Assembly: GCF_030678915.1 (NCBI RefSeq)
Contig: NZ_JAUUTZ010000002.1
Span: forward strand, 62,001 to 126,000
Source: Paracoccus wurundjeri
GTDB lineage: Bacteria > Pseudomonadota > Alphaproteobacteria > Rhodobacterales > Rhodobacteraceae
DNA length: 64,000 nt
Direction of reading: 5' to 3'
Shown here in pieces: positions 52,760-62,152 of the stretch. Below the pieces are notes generated by a model, which did no database searches, was not told the DNA's origin, and worked only from the letters and a program-made list of their open reading frames with translations. The translations under genes were made by a program, and so were the position numbers. Position 1 is the stretch's first letter. Every line of letters begins with the position of its first letter.

Positions 52760-53181
52760 CCGATTCCATCCGCCGCCCATAGCGGTAGCCCGGAAAATCC
52801 GCCGCGCGAATCCGGCGTTATGCCATGGCCCCGAAGCCGAACAGGTCGCAGGCGCCGGAATTGGCGTGACGCATGGTTTCGGATAACCACAATAGACTCA
52901 TGCCCCTTTTTTGTCCGAAGGTCCGGCTCTGATGGGAGACGCGACGGAACGGTGCGAATATCGGATCACTGCGGGTGTCGGAGGATTGCGGCTATCACGA
53001 GAACCTTGATAGCGGCGGTGCCGCTGGGCCGGGAATTTCGGCCATCCGGAAACGCACGGGGTTTGTTGGTTCGGACCGGGGGCTATGAAGTGCCGAACAA
53101 GGGAAGAGGCCGGATCGACCCGACTGGATGTCGTGCTCTGATCGGACGGAGTAGATCGTACGAGTAGGGAAAGGCGCAGAA
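52760..53181. other. Intergenic stretch of about 420 bases
   Basis: No supported gene. One open frame (52820-53167) has a strongly biased R/G-rich product with no recognisable features and was rejected. The segment presumably contains the promoter of the DASS transporter gene; no clear operator was seen. Confidence 0.55.
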
Positions 53182-54783
53182 ATGAAGCTCGAGGAAGAAA
53201 TGCACCAGCAGGGTGAATACGACGACGACGGTGCAGGTAGTGAACGGTCGGCGCGGTTAACCTGGATTCTGCGCCTGATGGGACTGGTTGCGGCGGGAGC
53301 TGTGTGGTTGCTGCTGGGTGGTTCGGACGATTTGCCGGCCGATGCCCGCATCGTCGCGGCGATTGGCACGTTGATGGCGATCTGGTGGATGACCGAGGCA
53401 ATTCCCCTGTCGGCAACTGCCCTGCTACCCATCGTTCTGATTCCGGCTTTGACCGGGCGCACGGTCGGCGAGGCCACCGCACCCTATGCAAGTTCCATCG
53501 TTTTTCTTTTCCTTGGCGGCTTCCTGATTGCCATTGCAATGGAAAAATGGAACCTGCACCGTCGCGTGGCACTGCTGACCCTGCGCAGGGTAGGGGTGCA
53601 GCCGCGACAAATCGTGCTGGGGATGATGCTGGCGACCGGCTTTCTGTCCATGTGGGTATCGAATACCGCAACGACATTGATGATGCTGCCCATCGGGATG
53701 TCGGTCCTGTCCCTGATGATGGATCGCAGCAAGGCACATCAGGGGGAAGATGAATCACCGCAGACGCTACCGGCCAGCGCGGAGCTTACCCGCGTGACCG
53801 AGGATCGCAATATTGCGTCATTCGGTATCTGCCTGCTGCTGGCGATTGCATGGTCTGCTTCGATGGGTGGATTGGGTACGCTGCTTGGCAGCCCACCTAA
53901 CGCCATCGTCGCGGGCTATGCCTCGGACGAGCTTGGCCGCCAGATCGGGTTTCTGGAATGGATGCTTCTGGGTGTACCGCTGGCTTTCGGGTTCATCTTT
54001 ATCGCCTGGATATTCATGACACGCTTTCTCTATCGTTTCGATCTGCCCGAGATCCCCGGTGGCCGGAAGATGATCGACGATCAGATTGCCGCGTTGGGCC
54101 CGCTTAGCCAGGGAGAGCGCATGGTGATGTTCGTCTTTATTTCCGCGGCTGTCCTGTGGGTGGTGCCGGGCCTTCTGAGCAGCGTCCCGGCCGTCGATGC
54201 AGCACTGCCCTGGCTTGGCAGTCTGGACGATACGGCGATCGCCGTCGCGGCAGGGCTAGCGATGTTCATTCTGCCCGGCAAGGGAAGGACTCAGATGGTG
54301 CTGAACTGGAGGGATGCGGAAAACGGTCTGCCCTGGGGAGTGCTGTTACTGTTTGGCGGGGGGCTGAGCCTTGCCTCGGCGGTGGCGGCCTCAGGGCTGG
54401 ACAGCTGGTTCGGTGCCCAGGTGCAGGGGCTTGGTGCGCTTCCCAACCTGCTTCTGATCGCGGCGGTCGTCACGATTATCCTGTTCCTGACCGAAATTAC
54501 CTCGAATACCGCAACTGCGGCGACCTTCATCCCGATTCTTGGTGGTGTCGCGCTTGGAATCGGGGCTGATGCGATGAGTTTGCTGATCCCGGCAGCCTTT
54601 GCCGCCACATGTGCCTTCATGCTGCCTGTCGGCACTCCGCCCAATGCTATCGTCTTCGGTACCGGCAGGGTGACGATTGCCCAGATGGCCCGAGGCGGAG
54701 TGGTGCTGAACATAATCGGTATATTGCTGATTACCGGCACCTGCTACCTTATCGGCGGTTTCGCCATGGGGCTGACGTTCTGA
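53182..54783 (+). CDS. DASS (SLC13) family anion symporter
   Basis: A 533-residue sodium-dependent transporter of the divalent anion family. Two SNT signatures are visible in the two-fold repeat: WVSNTATTLMMLPI and EITSNTATAATFIPI, plus LGSPPNAIVAGY and PVGTPPNAIVFGTG. Such proteins import di- or tricarboxylates or sulfate. The N-terminal 25 residues are acidic and hydrophilic. It stands upstream of an operon with two CoA-ligase systems, so a carboxylate is the likely cargo. Confidence 0.9.
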   Translation: MKLEEEMHQQGEYDDDGAGSERSARLTWILRLMGLVAAGAVWLLLGGSDDLPADARIVAAIGTLMAIWWMTEAIPLSATALLPIVLIPALTGRTVGEATAPYASSIVFLFLGGFLIAIAMEKWNLHRRVALLTLRRVGVQPRQIVLGMMLATGFLSMWVSNTATTLMMLPIGMSVLSLMMDRSKAHQGEDESPQTLPASAELTRVTEDRNIASFGICLLLAIAWSASMGGLGTLLGSPPNAIVAGYASDELGRQIGFLEWMLLGVPLAFGFIFIAWIFMTRFLYRFDLPEIPGGRKMIDDQIAALGPLSQGERMVMFVFISAAVLWVVPGLLSSVPAVDAALPWLGSLDDTAIAVAAGLAMFILPGKGRTQMVLNWRDAENGLPWGVLLLFGGGLSLASAVAASGLDSWFGAQVQGLGALPNLLLIAAVVTIILFLTEITSNTATAATFIPILGGVALGIGADAMSLLIPAAFAATCAFMLPVGTPPNAIVFGTGRVTIAQMARGGVVLNIIGILLITGTCYLIGGFAMGLTF

Positions 54784-54948
54784 TGTAGCTTTCGGGGCAT
54801 TCGGCCTTGTTGACAGGTAAGAATCCGCGGAAAGATATCAGCACCTGACCCAAGAATTGCCTGCGATCCGGGTTTTCTCTGTCGCGCCCACGAGTATTTC
54901 AAGGGCGCGGCAAAAATGATTGGAATCCGGTTATAGCACTGACCGGAA

Positions 54949-54964
54949 TGGCCAAAATTGGCCA
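54949..54964. promoter_or_regulatory. Palindrome upstream of the acyl-CoA synthetase gene
   Basis: TGGCCAA-AA-TTGGCCA: perfect 7-base arms around a two-base centre, 150 bases before the start codon. It is unlike the ATACCAG boxes used elsewhere in this region, so it may bind a different regulator. Confidence 0.5.
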
Positions 54965-55036
54965 TGTTGTTGTCTTCTTTTCCCTGTTCCGGAAACTTGG
55001 GGTTGACAGGATTGCTTTCTGGCATCCATCATTCAT

Positions 55037-55047
55037 AATACCAGAAG
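55037..55047. promoter_or_regulatory. ATACCAG half-site upstream of the acyl-CoA synthetase gene
   Basis: AATACCAGAAG is shared with the right half of the perfect palindrome at 61015-61037 and closely with that at 61217-61238 (TATACCAGAAG). It lies about 70 bases before the start codon. Likely a site for the GntR regulator at 59612 (inference). Confidence 0.45.
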
Positions 55048-55114
55048 ATGAACTACGATGCTCCGGCATGGGCGGCGTGGTTCGATGACGACATGTCCGT
55101 CAGGAGGGGGAAAC

Positions 55115-57241
55115 ATGCTTGATAAGACCAATGTCCGGAAAACGCTGGAGGCGGTAAAGGCCGAGGGCCGCACGGCTCTGACCGCGCCTGAAGGCAAGCT
55201 GTTATGCGATGCCTATGGTATCTCGGTCCCTGACGAGGGGCTGGCGACAAGTGCTGACGACGCCGCCAGACTGGCCTCTGATATGGGATTCCCGGTGGTG
55301 ATGAAGATCGTCTCGCAGGACATTCTTCACAAGACAGATGCCGGAGGGGTGATCGTCGGCGTGGAAACGGCCGACGATGCGCGCAAGGCATACGACACGA
55401 TCATCGCCAATGCGAAAAACTACAAGGCCGATGCCGATATCAGTGGCGTTCAGGTTCAGCAGATGGTGCCGGCGGGGCAAGAGGTCATTATCGGCGCCGT
55501 GACCGATGGCAGTTTCGGCAAGCTGGTGGCCTTCGGCCTTGGCGGTGTGCTGGTCGAGGTCCTGAAGGATATCACCTTCCGGCTTGCACCCGTCGATAAT
55601 GCCGAGGCGCTGTCGATGCTTGACGGCATTCAGGCCTCTGAAATGCTCAAGGGGGTCCGCGGCGGCGACCCGGTCAGTCGCGAGGCGCTGGCCGATATGA
55701 TCGTGCGAGTTTCGCAATTGATCAGCGATCATCCGGAAATCTCGGAACTTGACCTGAACCCGGTCTTTGCAACCAAGGACGGCGCAATTGCCGCGGATGT
55801 GCGCATCGTTCTTGATCATGACCAGCCCGAGCCCCGTCACCGACCCAGCCAGGAAGAGATCGTGACGGCCATGAACAAGGTGATGCGCCCGCGTGCGGTG
55901 GCCGTCATCGGAGCTTCGAACGAACAGGGCAAGATCGGCAACTCGGTCATGCGCAATCTCATCGACGGGGGATATAACGGCGATATCTATCCGATCCACC
56001 CAAAGGCTGACGATATCCTTGGCTACAAGGCTTATAAAAGCGTCAAGGATGTACCGGGTGAAATTGACACCGCTGTCTTTGCCATCCCGGCTAAATTCGT
56101 GGCCGGCGCATTGACGGAATGTGGCGAAAAGGGAATCCCCGGCGCGGTGCTGATCCCGTCGGGATTCGCCGAAGCGGGTGAGCCGGAGTTGCAGGAAGAG
56201 ATCGTAAAGATCGGCCGCAAGTATAATATCCGCCTGATGGGGCCGAATATCTACGGGTTCTATTACACGCCCGACAATCTTTGCGCGACCTTCTGCACGG
56301 CTTTTGACGTGAAGGGTTCGGCGGCGCTGTCATCGCAATCGGGCGGGATCGGCATGGCGATCATCGGCTTTTCGCGCTCGGCGAAGATGGGTGTGTCGGC
56401 AATCGTCGGATTGGGTAACAAATCCGATATCGATGAAGACGATTTGCTGACCTTCTTCGAACAGGATGACAACACAAAGATTATCGCCCAGCACTGCGAG
56501 GATTTGAAGGACGGGCGGGCCTTTGCCGAGGTCGCCAAGCGCGTCTCGAAAACCAAGCCGGTGGTGGTTCTGAAGGCCGGGCGCACTTCGGCCGGTGCCA
56601 AGGCCGCATCCTCGCATACCGGGGCTTTGGCAGGCAACGACAAGATCTACGAGGATGTCTTCAAGCAATCGGGGGTGATCCGCGCCCGGTCGCTGAAACA
56701 GCTTCTGGAATTCGCGCGGGGCATTCCGGTCATGCCGGTGCCCAAGGGCGAAAATGTGGTGATCATCACCGGGGCGGGCGGTTCCGGCGTGCTTCTGTCG
56801 GATGCCTGCGTCGACAATGACCTGAACCTGATGTCGATGCCGGACGATCTGGATGCGGCTTTCCGCAAGTTCATCCCGCCTTTCGGTGCGGCGGGCAATC
56901 CGGTGGACATCACCGGGGGCGAGCCGCCGGAAACCTATAAGAACACGGTCCGTCTGGGGCTGGAGGATGACCGCATCCATTCGCTGATCCTTGGTTACTG
57001 GCACACCATCGTCACGCCGCCTATGGTCTTCGCCAAGCTCATGGTCGAAGTGAAGGAAGAGATGGCCGCCAAAGGTATCGAAAAGCCGATGGTGGCTTCG
57101 CTTGCCGGTGATGTCGAGGTCGAGGAAGCGGCGGAATATCTCTATCAGCACGGCATCCCTGCCTATGCCTATTCCACCGAACTCCCGGTCGAAGTGCTGG
57201 GCGCCAAATATAAATGGGCTAGGGGCGCGGGCCTGCTTTGA
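55115..57241 (+). CDS. NDP-forming acyl-CoA synthetase (fused, acetate-CoA ligase family)
   Basis: A 708-residue protein with both halves of an ADP-forming acyl-CoA synthetase in one chain, ATP-grasp half first (residues about 10-240, FPVVMKIVSQDILHKTDAGGVI) and CoA-binding half second (from about 260, RAVAVIGASNEQGKIGNSVM). The phospho-histidine is in AASSHTGALAG near residue 500. It converts an organic acid to its CoA ester. AGGAGGGGG precedes the ATG at 55115. Starts an operon with a SucCD pair. Substrate unknown. Confidence 0.88.
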   Translation: MLDKTNVRKTLEAVKAEGRTALTAPEGKLLCDAYGISVPDEGLATSADDAARLASDMGFPVVMKIVSQDILHKTDAGGVIVGVETADDARKAYDTIIANAKNYKADADISGVQVQQMVPAGQEVIIGAVTDGSFGKLVAFGLGGVLVEVLKDITFRLAPVDNAEALSMLDGIQASEMLKGVRGGDPVSREALADMIVRVSQLISDHPEISELDLNPVFATKDGAIAADVRIVLDHDQPEPRHRPSQEEIVTAMNKVMRPRAVAVIGASNEQGKIGNSVMRNLIDGGYNGDIYPIHPKADDILGYKAYKSVKDVPGEIDTAVFAIPAKFVAGALTECGEKGIPGAVLIPSGFAEAGEPELQEEIVKIGRKYNIRLMGPNIYGFYYTPDNLCATFCTAFDVKGSAALSSQSGGIGMAIIGFSRSAKMGVSAIVGLGNKSDIDEDDLLTFFEQDDNTKIIAQHCEDLKDGRAFAEVAKRVSKTKPVVVLKAGRTSAGAKAASSHTGALAGNDKIYEDVFKQSGVIRARSLKQLLEFARGIPVMPVPKGENVVIITGAGGSGVLLSDACVDNDLNLMSMPDDLDAAFRKFIPPFGAAGNPVDITGGEPPETYKNTVRLGLEDDRIHSLILGYWHTIVTPPMVFAKLMVEVKEEMAAKGIEKPMVASLAGDVEVEEAAEYLYQHGIPAYAYSTELPVEVLGAKYKWARGAGLL

Positions 57242-57325
57242 TCCTTTCGGGTGGTCCGGTTCCGGCTTTGCGCCGGAGCCGGGTCGCTTCGGGATTTGGG
57301 CTGTCCGAACAAGGAAAATCACAAG

Positions 57326-58525
57326 ATGCATATACATGAATATCAGGCCAAGGATGTCCTGAGATCCTATGGCGTGCCGGTTCCCGACGGGTTCGCCGCG
57401 ATGGATGCCGATGAAGCGCAGGCCGCAGCGGGGAAGCTGCCCGGGCCGGTTTTCGTCGTCAAGGCGCAGATCCATGCCGGCGGGCGCGGCAAGGGCAGTT
57501 TCAAGGAACTGGGTGCGGATGCCGGTGGGGGTGTGCGGTTGGCCCGATCGGCGGATGAAGTGCGCGAACACGCGGCGCAGATGCTGAACAATACGCTGGT
57601 CACGGTGCAGACAGGCCCCGATGGCAAGCAGGTGAACCGGCTTTACGTCGAGGCAGGGTCACAGATCGACAAGGAATTCTACCTGTCCCTGCTGGTCGAT
57701 CGCGCGACCGGCTTCACCTCTTTCGTGGTGTCGACCGAGGGCGGGATGGATATCGAGACGGTGGCGCATGAAACGCCCGAGAAAATCCTGACGCTTGGCG
57801 TCGATCCGGCAACCGGGTTCATGCCTCATCATGGCCGCGCTGTGGCAAAGGCACTGGGACTGACCGGCGATCTCGCCAAACAGGCGGGAGCATTGGCCGG
57901 TAAACTTTACACGGCTTTCATGGCCCGCGACATGGAGATGCTGGAGATCAACCCGCTGGTGCTGACCGGTGACGGCCAACTGCGCTGTCTCGATGCAAAA
58001 ATGGGTTTCGATTCCAATGCGCTGTCCCGCCATCCGGATATCGCGGAAATGCGTGACGAAACCGAAGAGGACGCCAAGGAAATCGAGGCCTCGCGCCATG
58101 ACCTGTCCTATATCGCGCTTGACGGGGATATCGGCTGCATGGTCAACGGGGCCGGTCTGGCCATGGGAACGATGGATATCATCAAGTACCACGGCGGAAC
58201 GCCTGCCAATTTCCTTGATGTCGGCGGCGGCGCGACTGCCGAAAAAGTGGCGGCGGCGTTCAAGATCATCACGGCGGATCCCAATGTAAAAGGCATTCTT
58301 GTCAATATCTTCGGGGGCATCATGCGCTGCGATGTGATCGCCGAGGGGATCATCACGGCCGTGAAAGAGGTCGGGCTTTCGGTACCGCTGGTGGTGCGCC
58401 TTGAAGGCACGAAAGTCGCCGAGGGTAAGAAGATCATCGAAGAGTCGGGACTGAATGTCATTTCCGCCGATGATCTCGACGATGCCGCGCAAAAAATAGT
58501 CAAGGCAGTCGGAGATTTAAGCTGA
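57326..58525 (+). CDS. sucC: Succinate-CoA ligase-type beta subunit
   Basis: A 399-residue ATP-grasp subunit, strongly like SucC ([72 protein letters not shown]). It makes succinyl-CoA or a similar dicarboxyl-CoA with SucD. The genome probably has another sucCD with the TCA-cycle genes, so this pair may serve a special acid, such as malate (MtkAB-like) or another dicarboxylate; the sequence is closer to SucC than to MtkA as I know it. AAGGAA precedes the ATG. Confidence 0.9.
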   Translation: MHIHEYQAKDVLRSYGVPVPDGFAAMDADEAQAAAGKLPGPVFVVKAQIHAGGRGKGSFKELGADAGGGVRLARSADEVREHAAQMLNNTLVTVQTGPDGKQVNRLYVEAGSQIDKEFYLSLLVDRATGFTSFVVSTEGGMDIETVAHETPEKILTLGVDPATGFMPHHGRAVAKALGLTGDLAKQAGALAGKLYTAFMARDMEMLEINPLVLTGDGQLRCLDAKMGFDSNALSRHPDIAEMRDETEEDAKEIEASRHDLSYIALDGDIGCMVNGAGLAMGTMDIIKYHGGTPANFLDVGGGATAEKVAAAFKIITADPNVKGILVNIFGGIMRCDVIAEGIITAVKEVGLSVPLVVRLEGTKVAEGKKIIEESGLNVISADDLDDAAQKIVKAVGDLS

Positions 58526-59442
58526 TGTCCATTCTCATCAACAAGGATACCCGGGTTCTGTGCCAGGGCATGACCGGCAAGACCGCCACTTTCCATACCA
58601 AGGCCGCTTTGGAATTCGGCACGAAAATGGTTGGCGGCGTGGCCCCCGGCAAGGGCGGATCGACGCATCTGGACCTGTCGGTTTTCGACACGGTTCTGGA
58701 GGCGCGTCAGGCGACCGATGCCGATGCCTCGGTCATCTATGTGCCGCCGCTTTTCGCCGCCGACGCCATCTGCGAGGCGATTCAGGCGGAAATTCCGCTG
58801 ATCGTCTGCATCACCGAGGGCATTCCGGTTCTGGACATGCAACGGGTCAACCGGGCGCTTTCCGGTTCGAAATCCCGTTTGATCGGTCCGAACTGCCCGG
58901 GGCTGATCACCACAGATGAGTGCAAGATCGGCATCATGCCCGCCTCGATCTTCCGCAAGGGCTCGGTCGGGATCGTCTCGCGTTCGGGAACGCTGACCTA
59001 TGAGGCGGTGTTCCAGACATCGCAGCAGGGGCTGGGCCAGACGACGGCGGTCGGGATCGGCGGGGATCCGATCAAGGGCACGGAATTCATCGACGTGCTT
59101 GAGCTGTTCCTGGCGGATCCGGCGACGGAATCCATTGTCATGATCGGTGAGATCGGCGGTCAGGCGGAAGAGGACGCCGCCCAGTTCCTTGCCGATGAAG
59201 CGCGACGAGGACGCTCCAAGCCGACAGTCGGTTTCATCGCCGGGCGCACTGCGCCGCCGGGACGTCGGATGGGACATGCCGGGGCGGTCATCTCGGGCGG
59301 CAAAGGCGGGGCCGAGGACAAGATCGCGGCCATGCGGGATGCGGGACTCCGGGTCTCGCCCACGCCCGCAAAGATCGGCGAGACATTGGTTGGGCTGCTC
59401 AAGGGTCAACCGGAAGAGGCGCAGCCAACAGCTGCGGAATAG
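58525..59442 (+). CDS. sucD: Succinate-CoA ligase-type alpha subunit
   Basis: A 305-residue SucD-like subunit. The CoA-binding fold ([20 protein letters not shown]) and the phospho-histidine in [17 protein letters not shown] are visible. It starts on the last base of sucC (TGATG). The C-terminal residues after about 290 ([10 protein letters not shown]) are an unusual Ala/Pro/Glu tail. It pairs with the SucC-like protein; see that entry for the substrate question. Confidence 0.92.
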   Translation: MSILINKDTRVLCQGMTGKTATFHTKAALEFGTKMVGGVAPGKGGSTHLDLSVFDTVLEARQATDADASVIYVPPLFAADAICEAIQAEIPLIVCITEGIPVLDMQRVNRALSGSKSRLIGPNCPGLITTDECKIGIMPASIFRKGSVGIVSRSGTLTYEAVFQTSQQGLGQTTAVGIGGDPIKGTEFIDVLELFLADPATESIVMIGEIGGQAEEDAAQFLADEARRGRSKPTVGFIAGRTAPPGRRMGHAGAVISGGKGGAEDKIAAMRDAGLRVSPTPAKIGETLVGLLKGQPEEAQPTAAE

Positions 59443-59499
59443 CGAACCCAATGCGGCTGGTTCCTCGTCCCGGATATTGGTCGCGATTGCAAGCTTGTC

Positions 59500-59526
59500 C
59501 CGGGCAGTCCCTTTGGATTTGCCCGG
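59500..59526 (+). terminator. Candidate hairpin after sucD
   Basis: CCGGGCA (59500-59506) and TGCCCGG (59520-59526) form a 7-base-pair stem with a 13-base loop, 58 bases after sucD and before the GntR promoter. No U-run follows, so termination is uncertain. Confidence 0.4.
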
Positions 59527-59611
59527 AGCCCGAATCCTTGCATTATCCAGTGATCTGTTCCAGTTGAGATATGTTATTATAAATTCCACCCGTTGACTGC
59601 AGGAGACACTT

Positions 59612-60346
59612 GTGAGTTCCAAATCTCAGACGCGTTGGCCGGTTTCCGACAAGACAGGCCCGGACCTTGTACTGGAGCCTTTCGCTGCAGAGCCTAATTT
59701 CAAGACACGTATCTATGCGATGCTGAAACAGGCGATTACGGGGATGGATATCTACAGCGTGTCCGAGGACACCTGGCTTGACGAACGGCAACTGGCGGAG
59801 CGCCTGGGGGTTAGCCGAACCCCGATCCGCGAGGCACTGGCCATGCTTGAGCAGCAGGGGTTTGTGAAATCCGTCCCGCGGCGGGGGATCATCGTTTTGC
59901 GCAAGACCAAGCGCGAAGTGATCGAAATGATCCATATATGGGCGGCTCTTGAAAGCATGGCGGCCCGGCTGATCACCTTGAATGCCGGCAAAACCGACAT
60001 CGGCCGCTTGCGGAAAATCTTCGAGAAATTCAATGACGGTCACGCCCCCGAGGATTATCCGAGCGAATATTCCGAGGCCAATCTGTTATTTCACCAGACA
60101 TTGATCCAGATGGCCGGAGCCCCCATTCTTCAGGAAATGATCGAGGATATCGTCCTGCATGTGCGCGGCATCCGCAAAATGACGATTGGCCGTCACGATC
60201 GCGCAAAGCAATCGATCAGTGATCATCTGGCAATTATCGATGCCCTGGAAAAACGTGACACCGTACTGGCAGAGAAGCTTTGCCGCGATCATACGCTTGG
60301 TCTGGCCGACTATATCGAGAATCATAGCGCAGACTTGTTCGACTGA
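59612..60346 (+). CDS. GntR-family transcriptional regulator (FCD domain)
   Basis: A 244-residue FadR-type regulator. Winged helix LDERQLAERLGVSRTPIREALAMLEQQG (residues about 53-80) and an FCD domain (LESMAARLITLNAGK; ANLLFHQTLIQMAGAP; SDHLAIIDALEKRD). The GTG start has AGGAGA five bases upstream. Palindromic ATACCAG boxes occur upstream of the CoA-ligase operon, of the pseudogene at 60964 and near 61217, and this is the nearest regulator that could bind them. Confidence 0.9.
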   Translation: MSSKSQTRWPVSDKTGPDLVLEPFAAEPNFKTRIYAMLKQAITGMDIYSVSEDTWLDERQLAERLGVSRTPIREALAMLEQQGFVKSVPRRGIIVLRKTKREVIEMIHIWAALESMAARLITLNAGKTDIGRLRKIFEKFNDGHAPEDYPSEYSEANLLFHQTLIQMAGAPILQEMIEDIVLHVRGIRKMTIGRHDRAKQSISDHLAIIDALEKRDTVLAEKLCRDHTLGLADYIENHSADLFD

Positions 60347-60419
60347 CACAACCGCTCGCAGCCGGGATTAGCGGGGGCTTCGGGGCGCCAATCCCGTCGT
60401 TCGGATCAGTTTCCGGGAA

Positions 60420-60964
60420 TGTGGGGTAAATCCCCTTTACGCGTCCCATCTGTTGGGCCAGCGCCAATACGCTGTCGATCAGCGGTGTTTCGGCACCGGC
60501 AAGGCGGCCCATTTCCTGGACAGAGGTCAGCAGGGCGTCCAGTTCGATGGGCCTGCCGCGAGAAACATCCTGCAACATGGATGTGCGATGCGCCCCCACC
60601 TTGGCTGCAGATCCGCATAGGCTGGGTCGAGCCCGTGGAAATACCACCACGGCAGCCCATTCTGCGCTGTCACTACCGCTGTCTCGTCACGCAATAGCGG
60701 AGTGATCGCTGCGGCGGTTTCCCATGCCTGATGCGCCTTGAGCGCAATAATCACGTAATCCTGCAGGCCGATTGCGGCAGGATCCTCGCTGGCGGTCATC
60801 CGCTCGACGATCTCTTCGCCATCAGCTCGCACTGTGAGGCCGCGTTCCTGAATCGCCCTGAGATGCGGTCCGCGGGCAATAAGCGAAACATCGGCGCCAC
60901 CACGTTTCAGCATGACTGCCATGTAACCACCGATAGCACCGGCGCCATAAACGCAGATTCTCAT
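60420..60964 (-). pseudogene. Ketopantoate reductase-like gene, internally deleted
   Basis: The first ~125 codons (from ATG at 60964) match the N-terminus of a ketopantoate reductase: MRICVYGAGAIGGYMAVMLKR, VIIALKAHQAW and AQNGLPWWYFHG. The family C-terminus appears in another frame just downstream: HRTSMLQDVSRGRPIELDAL and QMGRVKGIYPT, ending near 60420. About 120 central residues are missing and the frame shifts at the join near 60590-60610. The gene is therefore dead. It once belonged to a PanE-like 2-hydroxy-acid dehydrogenase, probably a partner of this cluster. Confidence 0.85.
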
Positions 60965-61014
60965 ATTTATCTCCTGACCAAGGATTGCGTGGGTAAGGGG
61001 ATACTGCGAGATAT

Positions 61015-61037
61015 TTCTGGTATATGTAATACCAGAA
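61015..61037. promoter_or_regulatory. Perfect ATACCAG palindrome (candidate GntR operator)
   Basis: TTCTGGTAT (61015-61023), a five-base centre, and ATACCAGAA (61029-61037): perfect 9-base arms. It lies 51 bases before the PanE-like pseudogene. The same half-site occurs at 55037-55047 and 61228-61238, defining a local regulon for a GntR-type dimer. Confidence 0.65.
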
Positions 61038-61216
61038 AATTTACCAAGTCAATCTCTGCTGATTATGCCGAGTTGATTCGTGAGTGGGTGAAAAAGGACT
61101 GGATGTGCAGGAACAATGCAGTCAGAAATGAAGTATTCCGGAATTTGATGTTGTTGATCCCGCGAATTTTTAAGCTGGCTATAGCGCTTGATCAAATCTG
61201 TTGCATGTATGACAAA

Positions 61217-61238
61217 TTGGTAATACGTTATACCAGAA
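61217..61238. promoter_or_regulatory. Second ATACCAG-type palindrome
   Basis: TTGGTAATACGTTATACCAGAA has an intact right half (TATACCAGAA) and a weaker left half (TTGGTAA), centred on ACGT. It lies 120 bases before the rightward gene fragment at 61358, so it may have controlled the gene that the insertion sequence disrupted. Confidence 0.5.
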
Positions 61239-61357
61239 GTGTTTGCCATGAGGCGATTTGCCGCAGGACAACTTGCCCCGGGAAAAGTGCTTAACGAGTC
61301 GGCCCTGCAATTGAAGGAGTAACCAGTTGTAGGAAACATCAAACGGGGAGGGATGAT

Positions 61358-61560
61358 GTGAATACTGCATCTCAGTTGGATACGTATGACCTGATGGATG
61401 CTTCGGCCCGGGGAGAGGGGGCTGAATCACCCGGACAGGACAACATCATAAAGCTGGAAGCGCTGCATACCGTAGCAGGGGAGCCGTCATGGAAGATGAT
61501 GGGGCCCGGTGTCGCGGTAAGGATGAACAAAACCGGTACCAGCCACGTCATGCATGAACT
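61358..61560 (+). pseudogene. N-terminal gene fragment next to an IS5 remnant
   Basis: A GTG start with a strong GGGGAGGGA site opens a frame of about 68 codons before sequence from the insertion element takes over near 61560. The product includes a hydrophilic N-terminus (QLDTYDLMDASARGEGAE) and then PSWKMMGPGVAV. The last part resembles the region before and into the first helix of Nramp-like transporters (the next gene has IHIVGPAMILVAV), so it may be the start of a second such transporter. That resemblance is short and uncertain. Confidence 0.4.
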
Positions 61561-61569
61561 CGGCGTTGG

Positions 61570-62078
61570 TCACGGTGAGCAGCAGATCAATAGAATGACG
61601 ATTGCAAGGAGGAGAATGAGGCTGGGGAAGATGTCATCGCATCGCTCGTATCATATAGCGATGCTGTGCCGGTCCTTCAGCTTTCCGAAGGCGTTCGCGA
61701 TGCGATAACGGGCCGCCCTTGCCAATGCTGAGCATGTCGGCTTGGGATTCGGGCCGCCCCCGGTACGTCCGATCGCTTTCGGGTGGCCACCGTTTTTTCA
61801 AGCTTGTTGCGGTGCGCCTTTACGAATGCGCTGTCGATCATCGGGCGAACGCCTTGGGTTCCATGCCACGCCGGTTCCTGAAATATTCTGGCGAATACGC
61901 GAGGTCCGCAGATTCCGGACGTATCCTGCCATCGGAACCCATACCATTCGGTATAAATGATCCCGCTCAGCAATATGCAGCCGTTGAATCGGGCGACCCC
62001 CCGGAGCTTGAGGAAAAAGGCCTCAAGCCGCATCTGACGAACACGCAGCCAGGAGTATCGCGTGTCTCTTTTGCTCAT
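61570..62078 (-). pseudogene. IS5-family transposase remnant
   Basis: The start region resembles IS5-group transposases: QMRLEAFF, LLSGIIYTEWYGFRWQDT and, after a deletion, MIDSAFVKAHR. The typical C-terminus occurs in another frame with an in-frame stop: NAFGKLKDRHSIAI*YERCDD, ending at 61570. Most of the catalytic core is missing, so the element cannot move. I could not identify terminal inverted repeats. Inferred: an insertion that decayed long ago and broke the gene at 61358. Confidence 0.82.
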
Positions 62079-62152
62079 GATCAGGCTGAACCACTCAAAG
62101 CACTAGTATGCAGAGAAGTTTATAGGGACTCACCCTAGGGAGGAGAATTGTT

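Larger units (their letters stand above)
54784..55114. other. Intergenic regulatory stretch before the CoA-ligase operon
   Basis: No gene seen in these 331 bases. It holds the palindrome at 54949-54964 and a half-site at 55037-55047, both described separately. The AT-rich part from about 54900 is the likely promoter of the acyl-CoA synthetase operon. Confidence 0.6.
60965..61357. other. AT-rich intergenic stretch with two palindromes
   Basis: No supported gene in these 393 bases. Clearly AT-richer than the flanks. It carries the two ATACCAG-type palindromes described below, so it is the regulatory region of the pseudogene to the left and of whatever was transcribed to the right. Confidence 0.6.

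Noticed and set aside
52820..53167. Possible 115-codon gene
   Set aside because: Arg/Gly-rich product without features; no ribosome-binding site; composition typical of a chance frame.
53182..54783. DASS protein as the sulfoacetate or sulfate transporter of the sulfonate island
   Set aside because: It lies 20 kb away next to CoA-ligase genes, and both sulfonate operons already have their own importers; no direct evidence links them.
60731..61294. Plus-strand open frame opposite the ketopantoate reductase remnant
   Set aside because: Overlaps the antisense of a recognisable (though dead) gene and runs into an operator region; no protein features.
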